Positions 46,881 through 60,132 of a DNA stretch of 64,000 bases are shown here, piece after piece (position 1 is the first letter of the stretch; every line of letters begins with the position of its first letter). Location of the stretch: NCBI GenBank assembly GCA_963697205.1, contig CAVONB010000008.1, forward strand, positions 248,001 to 312,000. The letters run 5' to 3'. Below the pieces are notes generated by a model. It had not been told where the DNA came from. It searched no databases and saw nothing but the letters and a program-made list of their open reading frames with translations. The position numbers and the translations under genes are program-made. Source of the DNA: CAVONB01 sp963697205 (GTDB taxonomy: Bacteria > Pseudomonadota > Alphaproteobacteria > Rhizobiales > Hyphomicrobiaceae).

Positions 46881-47345
46881 ATGACGCGCAAGAAGTCCCG
46901 CGCCCTGCTGATCGGCGGCGCGGTCGCGATTTTGTCGCTGTCCGCGATCCTGGTGCTGTTTGCGCTGCGCGACAGCGTCGTATTCTTCCATGCGCCAAGC
47001 GACGTGGTCGAGAAGGCCATCCCCGCCGGCCAGCGCTTCCGCCTCGGTGGTCTCGTCAAGGAAGGCAGCGTCAAGCGTGGTCAAGGCACCAATGTCGCCT
47101 TTCAGGTGACCGACACTTTGAAGGCGATCCCTGTCGTCTTCAACGGCGTGCTACCCGATCTGTTCCGCGAGGGCCAGGGCGTGGTGACGGAAGGCCAGCT
47201 CGGCGCCGACGGCGTCTTCCTCGCCGATTCCGTTCTCGCCAAGCATGACGAGAACTACATGCCGCCCGAGGTGGCCGATGCCTTGAAGGCACGCGGCGTA
47301 AAGCTTGGGGCGGGCGCGGTGCACAAGGACGGCAAGGCCCAGTAG
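46881..47345 (+). CDS. ccmE: Cytochrome c maturation haem chaperone CcmE
   Basis: CcmE carries haem covalently in the periplasm. The 154-residue product has an N-terminal anchor (LLIGGAVAILSLSAILVLFA) and the OB-fold with the haem-binding His in VLAKHDENYMPPEV. FRLGGLVKEGSVKRGQGTNV is also typical. It lies 56 bases after ccmI and 31 before ccmF. Confidence 0.97.
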   Translation: MTRKKSRALLIGGAVAILSLSAILVLFALRDSVVFFHAPSDVVEKAIPAGQRFRLGGLVKEGSVKRGQGTNVAFQVTDTLKAIPVVFNGVLPDLFREGQGVVTEGQLGADGVFLADSVLAKHDENYMPPEVADALKARGVKLGAGAVHKDGKAQ

Positions 47346-47376
47346 GGGCAAGCGAGCGGCGACGGGAGCAGCGCTC

Positions 47377-49359
47377 ATGATCATCGAGATCGGCCACTAC
47401 GCCTTGATCCTGGCGACGCTCGTCAGCTTGGTCCAGACCATCGTGCCCGCGCTTGGCGCACGGTCGGGTGATCTCAGGCTGATGGCGGTTGCGACGCCGG
47501 CTGCACTCACCCAGCTGGCGCTGTTGACTGTCGCCATCCTCGCGCTCGGCCACGCCTTCGTGACATCCGATTTCTCCGTCGAGAACGTCTACCTCAACTC
47601 GCACTCGACGAAGCCGCTGATCTACAAAATCTCAGGCGTCTGGGGCAACCACGAGGGCTCCATGCTTCTCTGGGTCCTCATCCTGGCCCTGTTCGGCGCC
47701 GCCGTTGCCGTGTTCGGCCGCAACCTGCCGGCCGCCTTGAAGGCCTACGTGCTCGCCGTGCAGGGCTCGATAGCACTGGCCTTTTCGATCTTCATCGTGG
47801 CCACCTCGAACCCCTTCCTGCGCCTCGCGCCGCCGCCGTTCGAGGGCCGCGGCCTCAACCCGATCCTCCAGGATCCAGCGCTCGCCTTCCATCCCCCGTT
47901 CCTGTACGCGGGCTACGTCGGCTTCTCGATGGCCTTTTCCTTCGCCATCGCCGCTCTGCTGCTCGGGCGCGTCGATGCCGCATGGGCACGCTGGGTGCGC
48001 CCGTGGACGCTGGCGGCTTGGATGTGCCTGACGCTGGGCATCTCCATGGGCTCGTGGTGGGCCTACTACGAGCTCGGCTGGGGCGGCTGGTGGTTCTGGG
48101 ATCCGGTCGAGAATGCCTCGTTCATGCCGTGGCTGGTCGGCACCGCGCTCCTGCATTCCGCGCTCGTCATGGAAAAGCGCGAGGCGCTCAAGGTCTGGAC
48201 GATCCTGCTCGCCATCCTGGCGTTCTCGCTGTCGCTGATGGGCACGTTTCTCGTGCGCTCGGGCGTGCTGTCGTCGGTGCATGCCTTCGCCGTCGATCCC
48301 CAGCGCGGCGTCTTCGTGCTTCTCATCATGGCGCTGTTCACCGGCGGCGGTCTCACCTTGTTCGCGTGGCGCGCCCGCGAGATGCGCCAGGGCGGGCTGT
48401 TCGCGCCGATCAGCCGCGAAGGCGGCCTGGTCTTGAACAATGTGCTCCTGACGACAGCGTGCGCGACGGTGCTCGTCGGCACGCTCTACCCGCTGGCTCT
48501 GGAGGCCGTCACCGGCGACAAGATCTCGGTCGGCGCGCCCTACTTCAACGCCACGTTCGTGCCCTTGATGGTGCCGCTCCTGCTGGCGGTGCCGTTCGGC
48601 CCCTTCCTGCCCTGGAAACGGGCCGATCTGTTCGCCGCCATGCAGCGCTTGATGGTCGCCGCCGGCATCGCCATCGTGTCGCTGGTCGCCGTCGCCGCCG
48701 TGATGCGCCGTGGCCCCTGGCTCGCCCCGTTCGCGATCGCACTCGGCGTATGGGTGATGGCCGGCGCGGTCGCCGAACTCTTGTTCCGCGCGCGCTTTGC
48801 GCTGGCCGACCTGCCGCAGACCTTGCGCCGTCTTGCCAATCTACCGGGCTCCGTGATCGGAACCGCCGTAGCGCATTTCGGCGTCGGCCTCATGGTCGTC
48901 GGGATCGCGGCCACCAGCGCTTATCAGATGGAGCGCGTTCTCGTCATGAAGCCGGGCGAGACGGCGACGATCGCAGGCTACACGCTGAAGTTTACGGGCA
49001 CGGACGCACGCATCGGCCCGAACTATCGCGAGACCGTCGGCCGCTTCCAGGTGACCAGCGGCGGCAGCACGCCGGTGCAGGTTGAGAGCGCCAAGCGGCT
49101 TTATGATGCACCGCCCCAGCCGACCACGGAGGCCGGCATCCTGGCCTCGGCCCTGGGCGACCTGTATGTCGTGATCGGCGACGAGCAGACCGATGGCGGC
49201 TTTGCCATGCGCCTCTACTTCCACCCGCTCGTCCGCTTCATCTGGCTCGGGACCGTCATCATGTTCATTGGCGGCCTGTTCTCGCTGGCCGACCGGCGCC
49301 TTAGGGTGGGCGCGCCGCGACGGGCGGCGAAACCCGCACGCTTGGCGCCGGCGGAATGA
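47377..49359 (+). CDS. ccmF: Cytochrome c haem lyase subunit CcmF
   Basis: CcmF attaches haem to apocytochrome c. The 660-residue integral membrane protein has many helices and the WWD haem-handling loop (GWGGWWFWDPVENASFMPWL), with KISGVWGNHEGSMLLWV earlier. The start at 47377 (MIIEIGHYALILATLV) matches the family; GGGAGCAG precedes it. Confidence 0.97.
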   Translation: MIIEIGHYALILATLVSLVQTIVPALGARSGDLRLMAVATPAALTQLALLTVAILALGHAFVTSDFSVENVYLNSHSTKPLIYKISGVWGNHEGSMLLWVLILALFGAAVAVFGRNLPAALKAYVLAVQGSIALAFSIFIVATSNPFLRLAPPPFEGRGLNPILQDPALAFHPPFLYAGYVGFSMAFSFAIAALLLGRVDAAWARWVRPWTLAAWMCLTLGISMGSWWAYYELGWGGWWFWDPVENASFMPWLVGTALLHSALVMEKREALKVWTILLAILAFSLSLMGTFLVRSGVLSSVHAFAVDPQRGVFVLLIMALFTGGGLTLFAWRAREMRQGGLFAPISREGGLVLNNVLLTTACATVLVGTLYPLALEAVTGDKISVGAPYFNATFVPLMVPLLLAVPFGPFLPWKRADLFAAMQRLMVAAGIAIVSLVAVAAVMRRGPWLAPFAIALGVWVMAGAVAELLFRARFALADLPQTLRRLANLPGSVIGTAVAHFGVGLMVVGIAATSAYQMERVLVMKPGETATIAGYTLKFTGTDARIGPNYRETVGRFQVTSGGSTPVQVESAKRLYDAPPQPTTEAGILASALGDLYVVIGDEQTDGGFAMRLYFHPLVRFIWLGTVIMFIGGLFSLADRRLRVGAPRRAAKPARLAPAE

Positions 49360-49369
49360 AGGAGGAGGC

Positions 49370-49918
49370 ATGATGCGGGGTCTTCGGCGTCAGGCGCAGG
49401 GCCAGGGCGCGTGGACGCGGGCAACGCGCGTCTTGCTCGCCGGACTGTTCGTGGTCCTGGCCTGCGGCACCGCACGCGCTGTCAAACCCGATGAAATGCT
49501 GCCGGACCCGGCGATGGAGACGCGCGCACGAGCGTTGTCGGCCGAGCTCAGATGCCTCGTCTGCCAGAACCAGTCGATCGACGATTTCGACGCCCCGCTG
49601 GCGCGCGACCTGCGCCTCCTCGTGCGCGAGCGCTTGAAGGCCGGAGACAGCAACGATCAGGTGCGCGACTTCCTGGTTGCCCGCTATGGCGATTTCGTTC
49701 TGCTGAAACCGCCCCTGCGCCTGTCGACGCTTCTGTTGTGGCTGGCGCCGCTGATCGTGCTTCTGGCCGCCATCGCCATCATCGCGCGCCACCTGCGACG
49801 ACCGCGTCTGGCCGGCACCACAGGCGCCGACTCGCCGTTGAGCAAGGATGAGGAGCGCCGCCTCGCCAGCATCCTGAATGCCGACGCAAAGGCGAACGCG
49901 CAAGACCCGGCCACGTAA
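49370..49918 (+). CDS. ccmH: Cytochrome c maturation thioreductase CcmH
   Basis: CcmH keeps the CxxCH cysteines of apocytochrome reduced. The 182-residue product has a signal helix (RVLLAGLFVVLACGTARAV), the catalytic LRCLVCQNQSIDDFDAPLAR, and a C-terminal membrane anchor (LLLWLAPLIVLLAAIAIIAR). GGAGGAGG precedes the start; ATG codons at 49370 and 49373 are equally placed. Confidence 0.96.
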   Translation: MMRGLRRQAQGQGAWTRATRVLLAGLFVVLACGTARAVKPDEMLPDPAMETRARALSAELRCLVCQNQSIDDFDAPLARDLRLLVRERLKAGDSNDQVRDFLVARYGDFVLLKPPLRLSTLLLWLAPLIVLLAAIAIIARHLRRPRLAGTTGADSPLSKDEERRLASILNADAKANAQDPAT

Positions 49919-49967
49919 GGCACTCAAGCTGCTGCCGTCCCGTGCTCGCTAAGGCGAAGTCGTCGTC

Positions 49968-51344
49968 TTAATCCGGCACACTTGAAGCTTTCGCGCCGCT
50001 CGTCGTGCGCTGCGTGCGATGCAGGCGCTGCGGACGTGTCGGGTTGGGTGGTGCTGATAGCGCGGGCAGGCGTCCCGCCGCTGCCGGCCCTGCAGCCGGA
50101 CGCGAATCCGAAAGCCGCCGCAACAGCGTTTCCGTCGCCAGTCCCGTCACCGGCAGCCGCTCGGTGCGCTCGTAGCTTTCGATCGCCGCTCTGAGAAGCG
50201 GCCCGTACGTCCCGTCGAGCGAGCCGCGATAGACGGCGCGCGATCTGAGGTAGGTCTGAAGCGAGCGGATGCGCACGCGCGTCTCCAGGATGGGGGCTCG
50301 GGAGAACGCCGTGATCTTGTCGGCAATCGCAGCGATGTTGACGCCAGTATTGGCGATGTCGCGGGCCCTGTAGCGCCGGACCACTTCGCCGCCGCGAAGT
50401 GCGATCTTGGACTGGACGTAGGTCCCCACGTTGATCCCGACGACGGCGGGCCCGTCGGCCGCATCGACCAGGAGCGGCGATCCCGACGACGCCCCACCGG
50501 TGTCGCACGTGTGCAGGATCAGATTGTCGGCGTCGACGAAATCGCGCGAGACGCCGTCCCACGAGTCCGCGTTGTCCTTGTGCTGCACCTGGCAGTCGCG
50601 TGCAAAAGCAAGCCGCCCGCTTGCGTAGTCGCGATGGTAGGCGATCTGGAACAGGCGCCCCGCCTCGGCTAGACGACCGATCTCGGCTGCCGGCATCGGC
50701 GCAAGCTTGAGCGTATGTCCCCGGCAGATCGGCTCGGCCAGTCGCGCCAGCGCCCAGTCGCGCGCGGCCTCGATCGGCGGGCGCACGCTGAGCCGCATGC
50801 TGCCGGCGAGCACGAACTGGGCCTTCGTACCGGTGGGATGCCCCGCCAGCGGGCTTTGCCTGCGGCCTGCGTCGCCGTCGCGGCGGAAAACGAAATCGGA
50901 GACGGCCGGCAACGGCTCCTGCGCGGTCCGGAAGAAGCAGTGCGCTGCCGTAGCGATGATGTCGTCGCCGACGCAGAACGCGGTGCACAACGTGCGCGCG
51001 CGCCGGCTGTAGAGAATGCCGATCTTGCGACCGAGGCTGGCGTAGGCTTTGGGAACCGGGCTTCGCTCGTCGCGCCCGAAAACGGCGACCTTCTGGACGG
51101 GTAGGGCCAAATCAACCAGCCGATCCGCCCCCGCGGCGTCCCGCGAAGCCGGCGGCAGTGCCGACGCAGGCGGGCTGCCCAGGACCAGGACACCCGCGGC
51201 GAAGGCAAGCGCGGCAGCCAGCGTCCCTCGCCAGCCGACCCGCCAGCCAGCGGCCGGCAAACCCGCGCACTGCCAGTCCGTCAAGACGCGCTCATCGCTC
51301 AGCCGACGCACGAGCCACCCATCCTCGACTGCCACCGTCCACAC
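49968..51344 (-). CDS. Exported trypsin-like serine protease with peptidoglycan-binding domain
   Basis: The 458-residue product has a late hydrophobic signal or anchor (GTLAAALAFAAGVLVLGSPP, about residues 40-60). A chymotrypsin-fold domain follows with His in IIATAAHCFFR, Asp in EAARDWALARLAE and Ser in CDTGGASSGSPLLVD. A PG_binding_1 domain follows (VRIRSLQTYLRSRAVYRGSL and TYGPLLRAAIESYERTERLP). It probably acts in the periplasm close to the cell wall. It is convergent with ccmH. Confidence 0.85.
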   Translation of the reverse strand: MWTVAVEDGWLVRRLSDERVLTDWQCAGLPAAGWRVGWRGTLAAALAFAAGVLVLGSPPASALPPASRDAAGADRLVDLALPVQKVAVFGRDERSPVPKAYASLGRKIGILYSRRARTLCTAFCVGDDIIATAAHCFFRTAQEPLPAVSDFVFRRDGDAGRRQSPLAGHPTGTKAQFVLAGSMRLSVRPPIEAARDWALARLAEPICRGHTLKLAPMPAAEIGRLAEAGRLFQIAYHRDYASGRLAFARDCQVQHKDNADSWDGVSRDFVDADNLILHTCDTGGASSGSPLLVDAADGPAVVGINVGTYVQSKIALRGGEVVRRYRARDIANTGVNIAAIADKITAFSRAPILETRVRIRSLQTYLRSRAVYRGSLDGTYGPLLRAAIESYERTERLPVTGLATETLLRRLSDSRPAAGPAAAGRLPALSAPPNPTRPQRLHRTQRTTSGAKASSVPD

Positions 51345-51469
51345 GCTTTCGATCGAGCCACACTGCCCACCTTACCAATTTTTAACCCGCCCGAAAGCGT
51401 GCCGTAAGGCCGTTCCCGCTAGTGCTGGCCGCCACACTGCGAGAAATCCACGATCCCAGGAGGTCCAAG

Positions 51470-53045
51470 ATGCAGCTCGAATCCAGCCGGAGCGGCCAGC
51501 CGGCACCGAGGCCCACCGGGCGCTCCCCGGCCCACAAGGTGCTCGTGGCCGGCGCCAGCCTGCTCGCCCTGGCCGCGGTCGGCGCCAGCGTGATGCCGGC
51601 AGCCCAGGCTCAGCGCGCCGATGCCCCGACCATCCAGACGCCCTTCGGCCGCGCGCCCCTGTCGTTTGCCGACATCGTCGAGCGCGTGAAGCCTGCCGTC
51701 GTCAGCATCAGCGTCACCAACGGCGGCCCCAAGCTGGCGCGCAATCAGCGTGGCCCCGGTGGCCCCGGTGGCCAGGGCGGTCCGGGCTTGCCCGATCTAC
51801 CCGACGATCACCCCCTCAACGAGTTCTTCAAGAACCTGCCGCGCGAGTTCCGCGGCCAGCCCGGCCAGCCGCGCCAGCGCCCGACGCTGTCCCAGGGCTC
51901 AGGCTTCGTCATTTCCGCCGACGGCTATGTCGTGACCAACAACCACGTCGTCGACGGCGCTGAGAAGATCCAGGTCAGCTTCGACGATCAGGAGAAGATC
52001 GATGCCGAACTGATCGGTACCGATCCGCGCACGGATCTGGCGCTGCTCAAGATCAAGGGCGACCAAGACCTACAACTACGTGAATTTCGCCACCAAGTCT
52101 GGCCGCGTCGGCGACTGGGTGATCGCGGTCGGCAACCCCTTCGGGCTGGGCGGCACGGTGACGGCGGGCATCATCTCCGCGGCCGCACGCGACATTGGCT
52201 CCGGTCCCTATGATTTCATGCAGATCGACGCGGCCGTGAACCGCGGCAACTCGGGTGGCCCGACCTTCAACCTCGACGGCGAGGTTGTCGGCGTCAACAC
52301 CGCGATCTTCAGCCCGTCCGGCGGCAACGTCGGCATCGCGTTCGCGGTGCCTGCCAAGACCGCGTCCGCCGTGATCGATCAGTTGAAGGCGACCGGCACG
52401 GTCAAGCGCGGCTGGCTCGGCGTGAAGATCCAGAACATCGACGACGACACCGCCGCCAGCGTCGGTCTGCGCGAGGCCAAGGGTGCGCTCGTCAGCGAGG
52501 TGACGCCGAACGGTCCGGCTGCCGGAGCCGGTCTGCGCACGCAGGACGCGATCCTGAAGGTGAACGGCGCGGTCATCAACGACAGCCGCGACCTCGCACG
52601 CAAGATCGCCGAGTTCGCGCCCAACACGACGGTCGACGTCAGCGTCTGGCGCGGCAACTCCGAGCAGTCGATCCCCGTCAAGCTTGGTACATTCCCGACG
52701 TCGAGCGAGCAAATCGCCCGCCTCGAGCGTCCCGAGCCGCCTGCCGGCACCGAACTCGACCAGCTCGGCCTGACGCTCGCCCCCCTCGGGACGGGTCCCA
52801 AGGAGGATGGCATCGCCATCGCCGAGGTCGATAGCGGCTCCGACGCATCGGTCAAGGGTCTCAAGGCCGGTGACCGCATCCTGGAGATCGGCGGACAGGT
52901 CGTGAAGACCGCCGAGGACGTCAAGGCAGGCGTCAAGAAGGCCAAGGACCTCGGCCGTCGCGCAGTCCTGCTGCACGTCAAATCCGGCACCCAGAAGCGC
53001 TTCGTTGCCGTCCAGCTGAAGGCGGACGCGCAAAAGAAGGGCTGA
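51470..53045 (+). CDS. degP: Do-family periplasmic serine protease DegP, one frameshift
   Basis: DegP is a periplasmic protease-chaperone for misfolded envelope proteins. The signal peptide is VLVAGASLLALAAVGASVMP. The catalytic triad is His in VVTNNHVVDGAEK, Asp in TDPRTDLALLKI and Ser in NRGNSGGPTFN. Two PDZ domains follow. The frame breaks at 52063-52064 (one extra C in GGCGACCAAG), between the Asp and the Ser. Removing it restores KTYNYVNFATKSGRVGDWVI and gives 524 residues. AGGAGG precedes the ATG. The next pair of genes is a two-component system that probably responds to envelope stress. Confidence 0.9.
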
Positions 53046-53066
53046 GCCGGCCAAGAACCCAGCGGC

Positions 53067-53103
53067 GAGGCGGCCGGAACCCGAAAAGGGCTCGGGCCGC
53101 CTC
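53067..53103 (+). terminator. Hairpin after degP
   Basis: GAGGCGGCC at 53067-53075 pairs with GGCCGCCTC at 53095-53103. It lies 22 bases after the degP stop and before the response regulator. There is no clear T-run, so it may only reduce read-through. Confidence 0.45.
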
Positions 53104-53194
53104 GACGCGTTACGGGGCCTCGTGCGAAACTCCGAGCTGGCGTCCGGGCCGACGATGTGGCCCGTCCGGCGCGTGACCGCGGAAGGTGCAGGCG

Positions 53195-53875
53195 ATGCAC
53201 GTGCTGATCATCGAGGACGACAGCGAGACGGCGCACTTCCTCCAGAAGGCGCTTCGTGAGAGCGGGCACGTCGCCGACCATGCTGCCGACGGCGAGGATG
53301 GTCTGGCGCTTGCCCGAGACCCTCGCTACGACGTGTTGATCGTCGATCGTATGTTGCCCAGGCTCGACGGCCTCGCCGTCGTGCGCACCTTGCGCGGCGA
53401 GGGGGTCGCAACGCCCGTGCTGATTCTGTCTGCACTGGGCGAGGTCGACGACCGCGTGAAGGGCCTGCGCGCCGGCGGCGACGACTACCTGACCAAGCCT
53501 TTTGCCTTTTCCGAGCTGCTCGCCCGCATCGAGGCGCTCGCGCGCCGCGCCGTGCCCGAGGAGCAGCAGACGCGCTACACCGTCGGCGACCTTGTGCTTG
53601 ATCGCCTGAGCCATCGCGTCACGCGCGGCGGCGAAGCGATCCCGCTCCAGCCGCGCGAGTATCGCCTGCTCGAATACCTGATGAAGAACGCAGGCCAGGT
53701 CGTCACGCGCACGATGCTCCTCGAGCACGTCTGGGACTATCACTTCGACCCGCAGACCAACGTCATCGACGTCCACGTCTCCCGACTGAGGAGCAAGATC
53801 GACAAGGGCTTCTCCCGTCCGCTGCTGCACACCGTGCGCGGCGCGGGCTACATGCTTCGTGACGGGGATGCTTGA
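53195..53875 (+). CDS. OmpR-family response regulator
   Basis: The 226-residue protein has a receiver domain (MHVLIIEDDSETAHFLQKAL; Asp in YDVLIVDRMLP; Lys in DDYLTKPFAFSELL) and a winged-helix output domain (RGGEAIPLQPREYRLLEYLM to RGAGYMLRDGDA). The ATG at 53195 follows GGAAGG. The kinase starts eight bases before its stop. Its place between degP and glnE is conserved in Hyphomicrobiales. Confidence 0.93.
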   Translation: MHVLIIEDDSETAHFLQKALRESGHVADHAADGEDGLALARDPRYDVLIVDRMLPRLDGLAVVRTLRGEGVATPVLILSALGEVDDRVKGLRAGGDDYLTKPFAFSELLARIEALARRAVPEEQQTRYTVGDLVLDRLSHRVTRGGEAIPLQPREYRLLEYLMKNAGQVVTRTMLLEHVWDYHFDPQTNVIDVHVSRLRSKIDKGFSRPLLHTVRGAGYMLRDGDA

Positions 53876-55315
53876 GGCCTTGAGCCAGCTGGCGCGCTCG
53901 GCCGCGTTTCGCGTCATGGCGCTGTTCGTGGCGCTGTTCGTCGTTGCAGCCGTGCTCGCCTCGACGGCGCTTATCGTGCGCACCAATGAGGATATGGGGG
54001 CCACCGTCCTGCGCATGCTGGCCGATGAGCGCGACGTCCTGGCAGCCCTGGCGCGCGCGGGCGGGCCGACGGCGCTGCGCGAGGCCGTCGACGCGCGCAG
54101 TCGTGCGGGCGCCCCAAGCCTCTATCATCTCGCCGACGCCGAGGGACGGCGCATCGCGGGCAATCTCACCCGGCTGCCGCCCGAGCTCGGCCGCGGCAAC
54201 ACGGGCGCCCTCTTCCAGTACGCGGCCGGTGGCGTCCTGGGTGACGCCGAGCGCCTGGCCGCCGGGCTCTCGGTCGACCTTCCCGACGGCACACGGCTGG
54301 CGATCGCGCGCGACATCGAGGATCAGCGCGCGCTCGCCGACCGGCTGCGCCGCGCTTTCCTGTGGGGCATCGCGACGCTGGCCATGGCCGGCCTTGTCGG
54401 TGGCCTCGTCGCAAGCCGGGCGATCCTGCGGCGTCTGGAAACCGCCAATCGGACGGCGCGCTCAATCATGGCCGGCGATCTTACGCGGCGCGTGCCGAAC
54501 ACGGGGGCGGGCGACGAGTTCGATGATCTCGCCGACAACCTCAATCGCATGCTGGAGCGCATCGAGGAGCTGATGGCGGGCCTGCGCCAGGTCTCCGACA
54601 ATATCGCACACGATCTGAAGACGCCGCTGACGCGCCTGCGCAGCCGCGCAGAGGCCGCACTGCGCGACGAGCGCGGCGGCGCCGCGTGGCAGGAAGGCTT
54701 GGAGCGCACGATCGAGGACGCCGACGAACTCATCAAGACGTTCAACGCCATGCTGCTCGTCGCGCGGCTGGAGGCCGGCGCGATCGAGGACAGCCTCGTC
54801 GCCTTCGACTTGGCCGAGGTCGTGGCCGACGTCGCCGAGCTCTACGAGCCCGTCGCCGAGGAGGCGGGCTTGTCGCTTGCCGTCGACATCTCCGCGCGCC
54901 CGCGCGTCATCGCCAATCGCGAGATGATCGGCCAAGCCCTTGCCAACCTCGTCGATAATGCCATCAAATATTCAGCAGGCGCCACCACAGCGCCGGGACC
55001 CGCCGTCAGCCTCGCTCTGGGTCGCGACGGTCAGGCCATTACGATCCGGGTTGCCGATCGCGGGCCCGGGATCGCACCGGCCGACCGCGAGCGCGCGCTG
55101 AGGCGCTTTGTGCGCCTGGAGGCGAGCCGGACGCGACCGGGCACCGGCCTGGGGCTCAGCCTGGTGGCGGCGGTCGCGCGCCTGCACGGCGGTACGCTGA
55201 GCCTGGGTGACAACCATCCCGGCCTCGTCGTGACGCTGACGCTGCCGGCGTCGTGTCTTGCCGGGCCCGAAGCGCAAGCGCCGCGGCGTGAGATCGTGCA
55301 GCAGGGGAGCGAAGC

Positions 55316-55319
<4 letters not shown>
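53868..55319 (+). CDS. Sensor histidine kinase
   Basis: The 483-residue kinase has two membrane helices (RVMALFVALFVVAAVLASTA and LWGIATLAMAGLVGGLVASR), a HAMP domain, an H-box (VSDNIAHDLKTPLTRLRSRA), N-box (NLVDNAIKYSAG) and G-boxes (VADRGPGIAPADRER and GTGLGLSLVAAVARLHGG). The periplasmic part is short. The start at 53868 overlaps the regulator by eight bases, and the stop overlaps glnE (ATGA). Confidence 0.93.
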
Positions 55320-58251
<2,932 letters not shown>

Positions 58252-58363
58252 TCGGCGACGGATTTCGGTGATCTCCTGCGTTCCTGGAGTTGAGATGGGC
58301 GGAATGGTCGCTCATTGACCCTTGAACGGGCTCCGCTCACGGAGCTGATGTAAGGAGACGGAA

Positions 58364-59425
58364 ATGTCGAAAAAGACCATTCTCGTGGCGGCCGGCGTGC
58401 TGTTGGCGGCAGGCGCCGTTGCCGCCGTCGCCCACGGTGGTCGCGGCGGCTGGCGCTCGGACGGCGACGGTTGGGGCGGACATCGCGGCGGCTGGCATGA
58501 AGGACGGCGCCATGAAGGACGCGGCCACGAAGGACGCGGCCACGAAGGACGCGGGCACGAAGGACGCGGGCATCGGTTCGGCCGCCAGGCCGCTGGCCTC
58601 ACCCAGGAGGAATGGGATGCGCGCACCCGCGAGCGCTTCGCCCGCCTCGATGCCAACAGCGACGGCGTCATCGACACCGCCGAGGTGAGTTCCACGTTCG
58701 AAAAACGCGGCGAGCGGCGCGCCGAGCGCGGCCAGCGCTTCACCGAGCGCATGCTGAAGCGCATGGGCGCCGATACCGAGGGCAAGCTGACGCGTGCGGC
58801 CTTTGACGCCTTCCTCGACAAGAAATTCGCCGAGGCCGATCTCAACTCCGACGGCAAGATCGACGACGCCGACCTGCCGCCGATGATGCGCGGACGCCAG
58901 GCGCTGTCCAAGGACGCAGGCCAATCAGGCTTCGGACGTCGCGGCGGACGCGATCAGGGCGGTCGCCTCTTCGGCTTCTTGCGCAACGCCGATACCAACG
59001 GCGACGGCGTCATCACCCGCGAGGAGGTCAAGGCTGCGGCCGACAAGCGCTTCGCGAACTTCGATCGCACCGGCGACGGTACTGTCGACAAGGCGGACTT
59101 CGAGAAGTTGCGCACCGAAACCTCAGAGTACCGCGTACAGCGCTTCATGCACCGCTTCGGCGCCAAGGACGGCAAGGTCACGCGCGAGCAGTTCGAGGCC
59201 AAGGCCAAGGAGCAGTTCGCCATGCGTGACACCGACGGTGACGGCGTCATGGACGGCCGTCGCGGCGGCCATCGCGGTGGCCGGCACGGTGGCGGCCAGG
59301 GCGGACATATGATGGAGCGCGGCCCCGGTGGCCCCGATGGCCCCGGAGCCGAGCCCGGCCAGCGTCCGCGCGGTCCCGGCCCCCGCGGTCCCGGTGCCGG
59401 CGGCGCGCCCGGTAGCGGCAACTGA
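58364..59425 (+). CDS. Secreted EF-hand protein with His/Gly-rich repeats
   Basis: The 353-residue product has a signal peptide (ILVAAGVLLAAGAVAAVAHG), a His/Gly/Arg-rich repeat (five or so HEGRG units, residues 45-70), five EF-hand loops (DANSDGVIDTAE, DLNSDGKIDDAD, DTNGDGVITREE, DRTGDGTVDKAD and DTDGDGVMDGRR), and a Gly/Pro/His-rich C-terminus. It should bind calcium, and the His-rich parts could bind metals. It lies just before an ECF sigma factor with a CpxP/Spy-like sensor, so it may belong to a metal or envelope-stress response. TAAGGAG precedes the ATG. Confidence 0.88.
   Translation: MSKKTILVAAGVLLAAGAVAAVAHGGRGGWRSDGDGWGGHRGGWHEGRRHEGRGHEGRGHEGRGHEGRGHRFGRQAAGLTQEEWDARTRERFARLDANSDGVIDTAEVSSTFEKRGERRAERGQRFTERMLKRMGADTEGKLTRAAFDAFLDKKFAEADLNSDGKIDDADLPPMMRGRQALSKDAGQSGFGRRGGRDQGGRLFGFLRNADTNGDGVITREEVKAAADKRFANFDRTGDGTVDKADFEKLRTETSEYRVQRFMHRFGAKDGKVTREQFEAKAKEQFAMRDTDGDGVMDGRRGGHRGGRHGGGQGGHMMERGPGGPDGPGAEPGQRPRGPGPRGPGAGGAPGSGN
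58496..58570 (+). repeat. Five tandem 15-base repeats encoding HEGRG
   Basis: Five copies of a CAYGAAGGACGCGGC-type unit lie head to tail, each encoding His-Glu-Gly-Arg-Gly/Arg. Units 2 to 5 differ by only one or two bases, so copy number may vary between strains. Confidence 0.85.
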
Positions 59426-59486
59426 TGTCGACAATCTGCGGGGGCGGGTTCACACTCGCCCCCGGTTATCCCGGGACGAGGAGGCA

Positions 59487-60111
59487 GTGCTGGCGCGCGG
59501 GAACGATGCAGAAGTCGCCGGTCGTGGGAACGGTGGACTTCCGGCGGGCGAAAGCGACGCCACCCTTGCTGCACGTGCCGGCCGGGGCGACGCGACCGCC
59601 TTCCGCACCCTGGTCGACCGGCATCTGAGTCTCGGCGTTGTCCATCGGCCGGCGCATGTTGCGCGACGACGCCGAGGCCGAGGACGTCGCCCAGGAAGCG
59701 ATGCTGCGGCTCTGGCGCAGCGGCGGGCGTCTCGAGATCGGCGACGGCGGGATCAAACCCTGGCTCAGGCGGGTGGTATCGAATTTGTGCATCGACAAGG
59801 TGCGGCAGGGTCGCCGCACCACGGTCGTCGAAGAGGTCCCCGAAGGGGCGGCAGCGCCCGCGCAGTTTGGAGCGATCGCCCGCAAGGAGACATCGGCCCG
59901 CGTCGACGCCGCATTGAAGGCGCTGCCCGAGCGTCAGCGGTTGGCATTGACCCTTTTCCACTACGAGGGTCTGTCGCAAGCCGAAGTGGCCTCTACCATG
60001 GGCATAACGGACGAAGCCGTCGAATTGTTGCTGGCGCGCGCGCGCCGCGCACTCAAGACGGCCTTGAAGGACGAATGGCGGCAGATGCTGCCGGATGAGA
60101 ACGATGGATGA
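59487..60111 (+). CDS. ECF-type RNA polymerase sigma factor, one frameshift
   Basis: The repaired product (207 residues) has sigma-70 region 2 (ATAFRTLVDRHLSL and RRMLRDDAEAEDVAQEAMLR) and region 4 (RQRLALTLFHYEGLSQAEVA, MGITDEAVELLLARARRALK). The break is at 59634-59635: CTCG-G-CGTTG has one extra G, inside region 2. The start is uncertain; a GTG at 59487 is used. Two membrane-protein genes follow directly, the usual layout for an anti-sigma factor and sensor. Confidence 0.82.
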
Positions 60112-60132
60112 GATGACGTGCGGGAGACGGCC

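Noticed and set aside
51370..51385. CtrA-like box TTAC-N6-TTAA upstream of degP
   Set aside because: The spacing is six instead of seven and one half-site is imperfect.
58496..58570. CRISPR-like repeat array
   Set aside because: The 15-base units have no spacers and are part of an open reading frame.
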